Shown here one piece after another: positions 11,553 to 27,013 of a stretch of 64,000 bases of DNA. The notes beneath the pieces are model-generated. The model saw only the letters and a program-made list of their open reading frames with translations. It was not told the DNA's origin and did no database searches. Positions within the stretch are counted from its first letter, which is position 1. Each line of letters begins with the position of its first letter. This stretch comes from Pochonia chlamydosporia 170 (lineage: Eukaryota; Ascomycota; Sordariomycetes; Hypocreales; Clavicipitaceae): NCBI RefSeq assembly GCF_001653235.2, contig NC_035793.1, positions 186,001 through 250,000 of the forward strand, given 5' to 3'. The position numbers were made by a program, and so were the translations under genes.

Positions 11553-14500
11553 GATGGCAATATGTATCGCACGCTACCAATGACCGTTGTCAAAGACGAG
11601 GAAGTCGGTAAAGGGGGAGAAAGTTATGTAGTTGGTGGGGTTCGTAAGACGGGAGTTCCTAATATCGTGGCAGCCACCATGCAGATGCAAGTTGATAGGA
11701 ATCAGCTTTCGCAAGTTAATTGAAGCGTTGTAATGGCAGTGCTCGTGAGAAGAAGCGGAGATGCTGCTGCGGCATCGAATGAATCAATGGTCGTTTGGCA
11801 GCGGGCGCAGACAGCTCTCGGCTTGTTGGCTTCAGACCGGAGGACAAGGGAGCTCCGTCGAAAATGTGTCCAAATTGTCCCAGTGGTTGTTGTCACGGAC
11901 CAAATGACCCTCATCGATGTGCCAGGCTGGCACCTGCCAACAGACCAATGAAAGTGGGCGAGTGGCGCCTGGATTGTCAGGTATCAACCCCTTTTTAGCG
12001 CGGGGCGGCTGCAATTGTGCGTGCAGGCAGGTTCAGTGGAGCGGGAGAGATAAGGACCAGACTTGAAAAGCTGGCAGAGAGTGAGTGCAGGGTGACTGAT
12101 TGAGTTAGATACCATTGCTGGAATACATACCCATACTATCCACGGAATTGATGTTCTAATTGCTAGGGAATTTAGTGGTTGGCATGTTGGCAGCTTCAAT
12201 GCTCCCTCTGCTCTTTGACAAAAGCTCCAATAGTTAGTTTCGCATGTTTCTGAACCACTCAATAGGAGTGATGGCCATATCACCGACAAAAACCGTAGTC
12301 GTAGAATTTCTGTCGATTCTCCAGGCAATCCCAGAACCATCCACAATTATGTCAACCGGTAGGTGTTGCGAGTCTGCTCCGTGTCATCCATTCATTCGAT
12401 GCCCTAACGTTTCAAGTCGCCAATTATATCCCACCACACCCTACTGCCTTAGTTATTCATTCCATACACATCTTGTTGGCCATACAAGAAGCCCAGCCGT
12501 CCAGATCTCGAGTAACGATTCTACAATTGAAGCCGCCCAGAGTCTTGAGGGAGGCCATCCACTTTTATATGTTCATCCATAACATCATAAAGGAAAGGAG
12601 AGAAAAGGACGGAAACCGGAGGTTATTAGCTGGAAATTGAATGACCTAGGGTAGGTGGCATGGATCACAAGCACCGCAGATGGCGCTTGTCTACCTGCCT
12701 ACCTACATAGGTACGCAGATATCCATCTAAATTGCCGATATTACCACTATTCTGGAGGGTGCCGTACAAGATTAATCAAGATTTGCAGCCGGTTGTATTT
12801 GGTTGGTTTCGAATGTGACTTATTTATATGCCTACCTGCAAGGTAAGGTTGGGTGTTAGGCTGTGAAGTGTGATGTAGCACCGAAGTGAGCCACATGTGT
12901 TCCGGCATGTTGGCAAATGTGATGAAACTGAAGTTGTGCCGTGGCCATAAGATGAACTGTCTACTATTTTGGAGGCCTGGAAACGTGTCTTATTATCCGG
13001 AAATTTTCAACTCGGAAAAACAGAATCATACAATTAGTCTGCAGTTTGCTGACATGTGTTTGCAAACACCGTCCACTTGACGACGCCGTCCCAGCTTAGC
13101 TCCAGATGAGCCGTGGCCATTTCCTGCTCTTACTATACCTCGGACCAGAACACATAACACTGTGAGTTGGGTCAACAACAAGCACAAATTGAAGTGCGAT
13201 AAGATACAGTATACTGTGCGAACGTTATTTCAACTGTGTACTGGGGGGCTGCGCCATCCCCAGTGTGGATATTGATAGGCCCTGATTTCATCATCTCTTT
13301 GCCCCTCCAACTCAATGTTCCAACTCCAACGAGACCAGTTGACCTTTGCACCCTGAGAAATGCCCTGCATCCAGGGGCGACGAAGCCTCCCATCTCAACT
13401 CTGCCGACAAGTGGCTGCTTTGCCCCAATTCCATGCTTCAACGTTGGGTTCCTTGTGCCATTTTCAGCCGTGTTGAGCGCCGAGTTGGGGCGTCGATACC
13501 TACTTAAGCATATCAAGTCAAGATCCATGGTTGATACCTCTACCTCCTGAATTCCGGGGATCGCCTAGTCTTGCTCATCAATTCAACACTGCGTGGAGTC
13601 TTGAGATCACTGCCCCTACCTCCGCATGCTTCATCGTCATTGGACTGGACAGAACTCGAGTGCTGGGGCTGTAGGTCACTGCCACAGCATTACGAACCTT
13701 GCAGAAAAGTCGCGACTCGGAATTGATATATTTGAGTGCATCCATGGCGCTTTGCTTACGTCCTAGCTTTGCCTCTTCGTAAATTGTTTACATACTTTTT
13801 GTGTTTCCATCTGCTCGGGAACCGTTGCTCTGCCTACACTCGGTCCTGAACAATCCATCATACACACATCCACCGAATTGATGCAAACAGTGGCTTGACC
13901 GTATTTCTCATCCAGGAACGCCAAGGTCGGACGCCCGTCATCCCAACACTGCAGTAGTGGACCTTGGCCTCAAACACAGAGTCTGATAAAGCAGGCTTGA
14001 ACTGGTCTGGCATACTAGCTGGGCTAGACCCAACCCTGAAGAAGCCAAAGTCGTCTGGTCTGAACTGGTTAACGTGGTGTGTGCACACAAAGTACCTTGA
14101 CCAGACCAGACTTGGCCTAAAGTCAGCGGCCGCCATAAGTACTGGACCCCAAGCCAAGGCACTTTCAGTCGTGACCTGTCTGCGGGGTTGTGGGAGCCAG
14201 ACCAGACCAGACCAGCTTGAGACTTTACCAGTCAAGTGTCCCTCCTGGTCAACTCCAGTCTCGTCTTCTCTCCCGTCCCAGACCGCACGCCAAACCACGC
14301 ATCCACCTCCGTCCACTTCAGCATCCAACCCTTCTTTCTTCTATCCTAATTCGTATTCCACTCACGCCCACGGCCACACTTCCGTCTCCCGCCATCAACA
14401 ACGCGTCTCGTCTGCAGGTCTCTGGCCTTGTCCCTCCAGCCGGTGGCTGAAGGTTAACCTTGTCGACATCTGCCTTCTGACCCCGTTTTAAAAGGATCCC

Positions 14501-14603
14501 TTTCCCACCGGCCTTTTTTGGACCTGTCTCACTTCCTCGATATCCACGAGACTGATCTTGTCCACCCCATCGTGCGCCGATTTCTACTTAACAGATAACT
14601 GCC
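11553..14603. other. Divergent intergenic region SEC27 / SCH9
   Basis: 3 kb containing the promoters and leaders of both genes. The half nearest SCH9 is C/T-rich and holds a cluster of GACCAGA/TCTGGTC motifs (about 14000-14220, listed separately). A small run of TACCTGCC/TACCTAC motifs occurs at 12690-12720. An open frame at 13964-14491 is judged to be leader sequence, not a gene. Confidence 0.55.
14000..14216. promoter_or_regulatory. Cluster of GACCAGA / TCTGGTC motifs upstream of SCH9
   Basis: TCTGGTC-type words and their complement GACCAGA occur repeatedly. They appear singly near 14003 and 14055, in a double head-to-tail copy near 14098-14110, and as a run of CCAGA units (CCAGACCAGACCAGACCAG) near 14198-14216. 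The motif density is far above the surrounding sequence and sits about 400-600 bp before the SCH9 ATG. A binding factor is not known to me. Confidence 0.4.
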
Positions 14604-16824
14604 ATGTCTTGGAAGCTCACGAAGAGTTAGTTTCTCCTGTCTGTATTGTCCGTTAGGAGAATTGGACAACTGGGGTTCGCCTCGGCCCCCCAACAGGCCA
14701 ACCCCAATGATACCTAACTTCGATCCCGTGTTGCCTAGATGCTAACCATGACTTTCCACTCCAGAGCTCAAGGAGACCCATTTGGGGCCTCTGAGCGCCT
14801 TCGCTCGATCGCCGTCCACCTCGACTATCACAGAGAAAGATGAAAAGACACCCTCGGCGTCTGGCGCCGTTACCCCTACAACGGAGAGCGCCATTGGTAA
14901 GCAATAACCAAACACTTCCATAAGTTGAGCCCGCCTCATATACTAATACATACCGAAAACCCAGCTGCCTCAGAAGCCATGGCTCAGGCGCCTGTTGTTA
15001 CGCCACCAAAGCCTGGCATTCTAGTCGTTACTCTTCACGAGGGCCAAGGATTTTCATTACCGGAATCACATCGAAACGTCTTCGCATCACAGCATCAAGG
15101 CTCCCTCTCTACGAGCAATGCAGCATCTAGCGTTGCTGGCTCTGTCCGACCCTCATCTTCTCAACGAGTGGCCGGCTCATTCATAAACGGATCTGCTCGA
15201 CCACACTCGTCCGCAGGCGGCTTTGGGGCCATCCCCACTAACCACGGCCGCATCTCGGGCAAGTACATGCCTTACGCTCTTCTTGATTTCGACAAGGTGC
15301 AAGTGTTTGTGAATTCGGTCGATGGCAATCCAGAGAACCCACTTTGGGCAGGCGGAAACACCCAATACAAGTTTGACGTTTCCCGCGTGACGGAGCTTGT
15401 AATCCACCTGTACTTGAGAAACCCGAATGCTGGTCCTGGTGCTGGTCGCAGTCAAGACATCTTCTTAGGTGTTGCAAGGATCAATCCCAGGTTCGAAGAG
15501 AGACACCCCTACGTTGAGGACCCCAAGGCCAGCAAGAAGGACAGAGAAAAGGCGGCGGCTGAACATGCACAACGACAAAAGGGTGAAGGTCAAAGTGGCG
15601 TCGATTGGGTTGACGTCCAGTTTGGTACTGGCAAGATCAAGGTTGGCGTCGAATACGTTGAAACACGCGCCGGTAAGCTCAAGATTGAAGACTTTGAGCT
15701 GCTCAAGGTTGTTGGAAAGGGTAGCTTCGGCAAGGTTATGCAGGTTCGGAAAAAGGATACCAACCGTATCTATGCTCTCAAGACCATCCGAAAGGCTCAC
15801 ATCATCTCTCGATCCGAAGTCGCTCACACCCTTGCAGAGCGATCTGTGCTGGCGCAGATTAACAACCCCTTCATTGTACCCCTCAAGTTCAGTTTCCAGT
15901 CCCCAGAGAAGTTATACTTTGTGCTTGCCTTTGTCAACGGCGGAGAGCTATTCTACCATTTGCAAAAGGAACACCGGTTTGATGTAAACAGAGCCAGGTT
16001 TTACACCGCGGAATTGCTTTGCGCCCTGGAATGTTTACATGGCTTCAGTGTCATCTATCGCGATCTTAAACCCGAAAACATTTTGCTCGACTACCAGGGC
16101 CATATTGCGCTCTGCGACTTTGGTCTTTGCAAGCTGGACATGAAGGACGAAGATCGTACCAATACCTTCTGCGGTACTCCCGAATACCTTGCCCCTGAAC
16201 TACTCATGGGCAAGGGGTACAACAAGACCGTCGATTGGTGGACTCTTGGCGTCCTCCTGTATGAGATGTTGACAGGTCTACCACCTTTCTACGACGAGAA
16301 CACAAATGAAATGTACCGCAAAATTCTGTCAGAACCTTTGCACTTCTCTGACGTGGTGCCTCCGGCTGCGAAGGACCTCCTCACCAAGCTTCTAAATCGA
16401 GATCCCGAAGACGTCTAGGTGCCAATGGCTCCGCCGAGATCAAAGCTCACCCATTTTTCCACGCTATAGACTGGCGCAAGCTTCTTCAACGCAAATATGA
16501 GCCAACCTTTAAGCCTAGTGTTGTAAGTAACATAAGGAATGAATTTTCCTACTTCCACCCACAGCTGCATTGTCGTGGATCATCACATGAGGTATTCGGA
16601 ACACTGACCCCTTACAGGCCGACGCTTTGGACACCGTCAACTTTGATCCGGATTTCACCAGGGAAGCACCCCAGGATTCATACGTGGAAGGTCCAATGTT
16701 GTCACAAACCATGCAGAATCAGTTCCAGGGTTTCAGCTACAATCGGCCGATTGCTGGACTGGGAGATGCCGGCGGTAGTGTGAGCGATCCCTCGTTTGTG
16801 GGGAGCATTCAAGATCAACGATGA
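14604..16824 (+). CDS. SCH9: AGC-family protein kinase Sch9 (frame interrupted once)
   Basis: Exons 14604-14625 (22 nt), 14765-14896, 14965-16522 and 16618-16824 encode a 639-residue Sch9/S6K-type kinase if one missing base near 16409 is allowed. Order: Ser/Thr-rich N-terminus, a C2-like region (about 155-230), and the kinase domain. The kinase domain has the glycine loop GKGSFGKV (~301), ALKTI lysine, YRDLKPEN (~416), CDFGLC (~436) and activation-loop TFCGTPEYLAPE (~453). The AGC tail has the hydrophobic motif FQGFSY. Sch9 acts downstream of TORC1 in growth, stress and lifespan control. As written, the frame hits TAG at 16416-16418 right after NRDPED. The next frame continues as RLGANGSAEIKAHPFFHAIDW, exactly the expected ERRLG sequence. 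Translation as given would lose the end of the kinase domain and the tail. A sequence error is more likely than loss of this conserved gene. Confidence 0.93.
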
Positions 16825-18708
16825 AGAATGATTGTCGGCATGTTAAATTAAAGCGAGCATCTACCGGAAGAGAAGAGGTTGAATTCTGCCTTCTGACAAC
16901 CTCTATAGACTCTGACTAAGGAGGGACTCTGCGCATCACGAAGCCCGGAGCTACATACACAGAAAGAATAGAGTCAGACCACTGGCCAGACTGGACCAAC
17001 ATTTGCCAGACAATTTGGCATAGTACCAAACATCAGAAAATTGCCTAAAATATTTTATTTTTCATGTTGTAACGTCCCCCTTTCTTCGTCAAAAGGGCAG
17101 CATCATTTCATTACCATGCATTCGGAGTTTGGCAGGCAAACATGGACATTGGCAGTTTTTAGAGCAAAGAGGTTGTTTTGTCATGACGCCTTGATTCCTC
17201 CATTGTTGTTTACAGGAAATCAGACACTCTCGTTTTCGCTTCACCCTTTGTTATTTACACCGCTGCACCCTTGGGAAATGAACGGTTTATGTTGAGCTGC
17301 TAGAATACCTAGGTAGAGTATTATTACATTGGACATTAGGCAACCTCGTCCGGGGAAACGAATGGAGTGATGATAACGAAGCCATGACGTTTGTGTATTG
17401 TTTTGGCTCGCTGTTGTCGTGGCAGTCGTACATGACATTTGATGACGTAGGGGAAGACTGCACAGGCAGTCAGCATGATGAAAGATTACACCAAAAGAGC
17501 TCCAAACATCGCCAGACACCGAGATTTTCGTGGACCAGACCCGAACGTAATGGTGCAAGATGATACGTGGAATGGTATGGGCCGGAAAGTCCCTTTGTCT
17601 GGCGTACAACAAGGAAGCCACCAGCGCAATACGGAGCATTGCATGTGATTTTTTCCTTTGGCTGTGGAGTCCTGGTCTGTCTGGTGCATTGGGCGTTTCC
17701 AGCCCAGATCAACTCAGATCAGCCCAGATCATTGCCAAAAATGCCAAAAGCCACAATACAAGCAAGATGTTCTGTATTGTATGTAAATGCAATGCAAAGC
17801 ATGGTAAAAAAAAAAAGGAAAAAAATACAATGCATATAAGAGAAGACCGCCAAAAATGCAATAAATACAATACCAGCAACGTTGAATGCTTCATGTCTGC
17901 TCCTGCCCCACCAGACAGTTGTCTCCCACAACCCATCAATCGCGGGCAAGAGCCACGGAGTACATATACCACTAGACTTTTGGCTGTCAAGGTTGCCCCT
18001 CCTTCCAGTGCCTGCCTCAACAAGACGTAATTGCGGCTTGTCCGGCTGCAGCAATGTGCAGTTACCCCTCCCCCTCCCTTTTTCATCGTGGGTTGAGCTT
18101 GTTGCTGGTCGCTCCTGCTCTCTGGAGGGGCTCAGATAAGAATCCAGTCAGCATCACCAAAGCTTGCTAAGTTGTCGACATGAGAGCGGTGCTCCACAGT
18201 AGCTTTGCCAGCTGCGGCACTTATTTGACGAGCATATTATTTAATCTCATCCTGTCAAGTCATTATCAATTTTGCATTTGCAGCAATTGCACCCCCACTT
18301 GATTCTGCTCTCTTCTTCTATCCATTGAATCAGTTGGATCTTTTAAATCCCTCTGAGTAAGTGAGAAGTCTATTTTGTTGTGTCTTTTCTTTTGTCGACG
18401 CTCTTAAGCTTTGGAAGCTGTCGACACCGAGACCTCCGCGAGAACCGGATCCGTCACGGTGCTCAAGTGGTTTCCCCTCCTGTCCATTCGACTCCTGCAC
18501 GTCGCAGCCAAGAGTGCCTTGTTTCATTCCAAGCTTGCGAGACGGATTGTATAATCCATTTTAACGGCTTTTACACTCTGCATCCCATAGATTCAATTCC
18601 CTTCGTTGCCTCTAAAATTGCTCCTCCCGGCTAATCATCATTCTCGGTACCATCCACAGAGACTTTAGACACCTTCCTCCATTCAGACAAAATTCAACAA
18701 CTGCCGCC
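16825..18708. other. Intergenic region SCH9 / PGI1
   Basis: 1.9 kb covering the SCH9 3' UTR and PGI1 promoter. It contains A-rich tracts (17807-17826) and several CCAGAC/CCAGATC words (16977-17010, 17698-17730), and a C/T-rich leader before PGI1. Short opposing frames at 17709-18086 have no support. Confidence 0.5.
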
Positions 18709-20596
<1,888 letters not shown>

Positions 20597-23500
20597 GCCT
20601 TTAGTTGTACTAACTATCTTGATCGTGACGGATGGACGTAATGTGAACAGGGACAAACAAAATGATTGTGATTAACTAAGGCAATAAAATATGTTTTAAG
20701 CACATCTATGGCGAGAAACTAACCACGTGAAAGGAGTAGCCATGTGTTCCTCGCGACGTACAATGTCTCGATTCATGAATGATGTTTTGGGGAAGAGTCA
20801 ACAGTTCAATGTCCAAGTGTAACACCCCTGAGGAACGGCGTTTAGCATTCCCGTACCAAGGATACTTGCGTCTCATCCTCAGTCTCGAAAGCCACGCCCC
20901 TCCATTTCTCGTGAATGTCATAAATGGAGATGCCTTATGAGTACATGCGTTGATACTCGGGTATCCCATTTAGGTACCCTGTCGTACCATTTCAACCTCG
21001 GAACATGTGCATGTATGCAGGGACTGGATGGAGTGTCTGGATGTGTCGGTCCACATTCTGATATAGTTGTCTGCTTTGGCTAATGAAGTGTTATTAGAGC
21101 GGAGACCTGGCTCTTGCGTTGATATCCTCATTACCGACTTGAGATATTGCTTCGGCCAAGATTTGGATGGAACATAATGGGCCTGAGTGTATTAATCTGC
21201 TCATTGGTATATGCTGCGGTACTCTATGATAACTGTTGGCGTGTAGGTGGAGGTACTAGATTGCGAGGAGGAAGCTCATGAGCTGTTGCTGGTTTCTTGT
21301 GAGTTTCAGCAACCATACGTCTGTCGTACTCGAGACATTGAGACTCAAACACTGTTGGCAGGGCAAGGTCTCTGGGCATTTCACAGTTTGGGCACATGAT
21401 AACGCTCTGTTTGAGCATCTGAGACCTCCCAACTGTCCATGACTGGAATAAGATTTCATGAAGGCGGGCGCTTATGTACTGGCCTAGCGCTGCGTTCTAC
21501 CCAACATGATGAGTTATCGACGACGGGTAGGTCCCTGGTCCAAACTAGCAGATTCCGGCATTGTGCTCGTACCTTAGAGGGATATCCTCATCAACCTCGT
21601 TCATACGTAGGCTTTTCCAGAAATCGAAAAACTCAAGAAACTGTAGCTTAGTGCCGATTGAAACGACAGGCACTGTCTTCATGATGGCTTACACTGGGTG
21701 TACTCCCATTTGGAACAAAGGTCTTTCTTGCTGTCTTGTTTTGAACATGAAGGATCCTGCTGCTTACCGTTACGGGAACTTACCCGATGCCATCTACACT
21801 CAACACATCACATCATCACTCCAAAAAGAGCAGCTGTTGTCATCTCAGCCTTCTAACAGTCAACGCCAATTCCCATACCATGCACAAAAACTGCATGTGC
21901 ACATGCAATGCATTTCAACCCCATTCAAATTAATACCTAGGCTCAGTACGCACATCGAACGTATGCACTCCGGCCGACATCTCCCGACCCATGCATACGG
22001 CGCTACGACGGCGCAACCTTGTCTCCCGCCACGGCCCGTGATATTAGTGCATGGTGTCTGGATGGTTAGATTCTTATCTTGCGAGGAAATGCAAAGTTGC
22101 GTTTCTATTCTCGGGAAAAGGACGGGGTTCCCGGGGGGGGGGGGGGGGTTATCTGGATGGGCGGAGATATATTCAACCTACAGGGCCTGAAGTGCTGGGA
22201 TAACTAGTGATGCGACACTGTATATCGCGCAGTATGGACTTCCCTGGATTGCTACATTCTGTGCAGGACAATGTATGGCGTGAATTTGTGTTAGTTATGA
22301 AGGGGCTGTGTGTAGATTTGGTGTGTCTGGCGCTGGAGGTGACATACTGGTACAGATTTGCTGATTCTGGTGTACTGGGGACAAGCTAATATGCTTATGC
22401 CATGTACTTCTCAGCATTCATAAGCTGAGTATAAGCACCGGGGGAGCTAATGGAGGCCAGATACGGCGACAACGTCCGAAGATAGAACTCTCAGTCTGGG
22501 GCTCTTGTAAGGGTCACAAAACCACGGTGAAATAGAACAAGTTGGCGAATCTAGAATGACAGCCTCACATGTCCGTCAAGTCATGCTAGCAGAATAGGTT
22601 CATACAGTGTTCATCTTGCTCGGCTCCAGTGCTGCATCGTGACATTTCAACTCTGGCCTGATTGTTCACAGACCCAGCCGAGCTGGAAAAGTCCGCCCTC
22701 CCATCACAATTAGCCATGCTTAATCTGTAATGATACTCGACCAAGTACCCAATTTGATGTGCATGTATTGTCCTATGGCTGACCCCAGGGCCATGCCTGC
22801 CTGGTGTTTGAACCTGCATGAGTTCCTGTAACAAAAAATCTTTCTGCGGGAAACTTTCTCAAAACAGGCAACCCGGAAGTGGATCCCCATCGCGACGAAC
22901 GATGTGGGAGTCCTTGGGACTATTTCGGCGGCATGGGCGGACATGTCATGCCAAGAATGGGTCCTGTCGTGATGTTTGATGACTATTGTGGCGAAGTCAG
23001 TCACTTTGCGGAAGTATGATTGCCTCGACAGGACTTCACAATCATGGCTCAGCTTCTGAACAAATTCAAGGTGATCCGGCCCGTATAACCGTATTGTCAG
23101 TGTGAATGAGGCCTGCGTTCGTCAAGGTTCGGTGCTGTGCCGCCAACCGTTGCAGGTTGACCCACCGGGCTGACGAAAACCACTCATTGAGTGAACGATG
23201 CAAAGCGTTATAAACGGTGATTATGGAAGATCCACTTGCTGGTTCCCTTCAGCCGTGAATAGTTTCATTGCTTGTAACTGCTGTTGGGACACTATCGTCA
23301 GAGAGTCCATCGTGCTATCAAAGCATGTATCCTCACGTATGGAGTTGGTAGAGTGATGCATACTTGATGTTTTTCCGCTCACAAGGATATGATACTTCAT
23401 GTACGTTTAATTCACGCACTAAAGAACGTCAAAATGTAATGCTTCCGGAAGACGCTCCATATGAGGCTGAGTGATTGGCGGCCTCACCAAGGATAAAGAG

Positions 23501-26500
23501 ACCAGATGAGACGTTGCGTGGCCGTCCTGGGCATGCAAATGTAAGCAATATGTGAGCCTCGCAATTCAGCATACCCTGAAAAACCACGAACAAAAACATC
23601 ATAACGCTTAATTCGAGCGAATCGTGACGAAGAGTCTTTTCATCGACAAATCTCTCGATCGATCCGAGGCAATAACGTCATCGATTTGGCGGTCCAATTT
23701 TTTCGTCCCAGATTGGGCCCGCTGACACTGGTTTCAGTCAACACCTGCCTGTACACTCGCAGAAAGAATGGAAATATGGTGTAATCCATTCTATGGAGCA
23801 CTTGATGATATCGTGAAAAGGTGAAATTGCCCATTTGGGTTTGGAACTTGGATGAAAGCCCTACGTCATGCCATGCCGGACCATCTGTCGAGCCTCAACC
23901 TGTCCAAGGATCTGCATAGACGGCCACCAGGGAGAACATTGTATCCAATAGGTTTCCGTTATCGATTCGCCCTGTCTATCAATCTATTTCAACACAATCT
24001 GAACCATGTCTGAATTGTTTTGGCTGTGCTTCTATAAAAGCTTGTCTTGTTGCAACATCGATCCGTTCCCCATCGCCTACTCAGAACACTGGGTCTTTTC
24101 TGGAGAACGACACATGGATAACCTGGGGTTACTATTTTGACGCCCGTCTATGTGTACTCTGGAGTTCACCTAACGGCGATGATTCCGACCATGGCCCATT
24201 GTATGTACAAAGTGATCGAACACGGAGCAACTTGCTCCCCTTCTGTTGGCAAAAAATGTCGAGAGGTGATGTTGAGTGACGCAAAAGCCAGATATGTCAC
24301 GATGCAGTAGTCTCCCAACCGGTTTCATATTTTCTTGACCGAGTAGAGGGCATCAAAAGCAAAACAGGCAAGAAAAAACAAAACCAAAAAAAAGGTGGCT
24401 ACACCGCAACATCGTCGTCGTCGTTTCATCATTTGCGACCGTCATATCACGGCATATCTCACACTCGACGATTCTGAGCCCACAAATGCCGTTGAGTTCA
24501 TCAACGGATGCGCCATTTGGACTTTGCATGGCACAGTAGGCCATGAGTCGACGTCATTATCCGCTCATCCCTTGTTCTGGCCCCTGTTAACCTCGTACAA
24601 GGAGGGTCCACTGGTGGTGTTCATTGAGGAGCCACTGTCAGAACGATTTCGACCCTGGTTTGTCTTCGTGGTTCCCCTCCCCCACCATGATTCTGCAACG
24701 GGTTGCCCCTGTTGGAGACACCCACGATGCTATTTCGGTGGTCGAGCTGTACATTTCTGCGTTTTGTCCACGAAAATGAGGGTTGCATGCTTGCGGATAA
24801 TGTTGATGATGTAGCGTTCCAGAAGTTTGTCCTGGGTTGTTCTGTTCGTGGGCTAGGTATAGAGACTGTCTGGATCGGGAACTTTTGTCCCGTTTGCAAA
24901 GGGCATGCAAGAATCTTTGTTGATACTTCCGCAAAAACCGATGGCGGACTACTACTCCATCACCCTGCTAACCGGAGCGAGGTAATTTTCATCAACCTTG
25001 AAGGTGGCATCGCGAATAAGCAAGGGTAAAACCGTTGCACAATCTCTCTTGATGTTACACCACACCCCAGTAGCAAGCAAATGGAAGACAGCGTAGTCCG
25101 TATATCGTCCATTGCTGCTAGCATACGAAATGCGATGAAACAAGCAGAAATGACGAGTTGTCTGCAATGTGCTCGCCCGTGGTTGAATACAACGCCGCGT
25201 GCTCTGAGTCTTGATCCAATCGTTGTCTCGTGGCGTAGAGCTATCTTGCAACAGACAGCGCAAACAGCGGGAAGCCCTTCAGCTGCCTTGTTCAACGATG
25301 CTTGCCTCCTTCAGGAACTTGTCTCAAGAAACGGCGCTACGCACCTGCGATGCTGTCAGTGGCTGGCCAAAGGCACCTGCTCCAAATTGCGTCCAGATTC
25401 TTGGCAGGACAACACCGTCTTGATTGTGAGGCTGCAACGGTGGGAAAATGGTGGAAGTTGGTTGTCGTAACGGTGGGACTTGCCTGAACAACTGAATGCC
25501 CTTTTGGACCGTCTGATCCTGGACCATTTCAATGTTTTGTCTGGTGCTTGCATGCCACTGGCTGGCTGGGCTTGTTGGGGTGGCTCATGTTCCTCATCTT
25601 AGCTTGGCGGCGTTGACTCGGCCACTAACGGAGCCCAATCCTCGTCATTATCGTCCATTTCGTGATGCGCCAAAACGGAGCCAAAGGAGGCGGTTCATCG
25701 TGCCTGAGGATCCGTCTTGCAGCCCACCCAGCCATCGTTTTGCACCAACTAAACATGCGGCAGGTTTTGGGGCAAAATTTGCTGCATCGCCTGTTTTGAT
25801 AGGTCGTGATAGGCCTCATGGTCGCTGATACGCTTGCGATAGGCAAACCGGTCAAGGGTGGCCAGAAGTGCTGTGAAATAGAACGGCGATCCCTGTAAAA
25901 GCCTCAAATTCGCCTGGGCTTCGGGCTGAACTCGCTGTTTGTCCAGTCACTTCCCTGCCTTTTCTTCGTTACTCGGCCCTTTGCAGTGGGACTGAGTACA
26001 TGGATGGGCTACCCAAGCCTCCGTTTGCCAACTGAAATCTGAAGCCTGTGTGGTCGAAGATACTCCGTATGTTGAACTGTGTTCAAGATTGTGCCTGTAA
26101 CACGCTAGCCTGGCCGCTCAGGGGATACCAAAGTGGTTTCTGACGATGGCGGCGGAGTCCACCATGGTATCAGCGCCGGAACCCGGGCAGGAAGCCTCTC
26201 GTCAGTCACAACATACCTCGTCGCCTGGGTAAGCATGACAACTCGTGGCCGTACGTTCCCTCGCTTTCTTCGCCTGATCACAAATTGGTCATGGTTTGCC
26301 CTGCAAGCACCCTTTGCATAACCTGTACATGGCCAGATTTCAAGCCATGAAAAGTCGAGATGCATCTAGTCTAGAGACAACAGCCGTCAGCTGGGCCAGA
26401 AAGAATGTCACGATGCGTTCTGGCCAAAGAAAATGGGAGGCGGGTTGTGGTTGCCCGTTCCTGCCGTTTCTGCGTTGTCCATTGTCCTTCCCTCCCTTTC

Positions 26501-27005
26501 CGCCCTCGCACCACCACTCATGGCCCAGCATTTGACGACTCACTCTCTCTGGCTGCATGCACCCCGCCAGCCCCACCTGCCCCGTTCTGACGACGCCCCC
26601 ATGGCCCTTTCCCAAACTTCCAATGTTGATCCACCGAGTCCAGCGGCCTGCAGGTCAACTGGTGTGCTGAGGGCCTGCACCAGCATGTGCAAGCACAACA
26701 TCTACAGGCACAACCACCTGTAGCATTGCACTGACTGATGGTTGGTCCGGCGGGGCAAGAGCAACCACCTCACTCACCGGACTGCGCCTGCTTTCTGCAG
26801 CATCGTCATTGTCCACTCTGCCCCTCGTTCCTGCCCTGGTCGTTGACGACACACGCCCCATCTCGTCGACAGTCAAATGCCCCACCAAAGTGACTGGGTC
26901 CGCATCCCAATGTCGCCTTTCACGCCTCCATATCTGGCTGTATCAACAGGTTCCGTCATCACCCTTTCCCCGTCAATTCGCCTCGTCTGGACAAATTCCT
27001 CAGTT
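20597..27005. other. Large gene-poor region between PGI1 and the mannitol dehydrogenase gene
   Basis: 6.4 kb without any frame I can support on either strand. Open frames are at most about 210 codons, lack domains and splice sites that extend them, and often overlap on both strands. Features seen: a run of 16 G at 22133-22148, a TATAAAA word near 24036 not followed by a credible gene, and C/T-rich sequence from about 26450 towards the downstream promoter. A non-coding transcript or decayed mobile DNA cannot be excluded by eye. Confidence 0.55.
22133..22148 (+). repeat. Homopolymer run of 16 G
   Basis: Sixteen consecutive G residues preceded by CCC. It is the longest G run in the window. Confidence 0.95.
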
Positions 27006-27013
27006 TATATAAA
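27006..27013 (+). promoter_or_regulatory. TATA box of the mannitol-1-phosphate dehydrogenase gene
   Basis: TATATAAA lies 317 bp upstream of the ATG at 27323. It is followed by a long pyrimidine-rich leader, the usual architecture of highly expressed carbon-metabolism genes in filamentous fungi. Confidence 0.5.

Noticed and set aside
13964..14491. 175-codon open frame before SCH9
   Set aside because: It overlaps the repeated GACCAGA cluster and C/T-rich leader; the composition is that of untranslated sequence.
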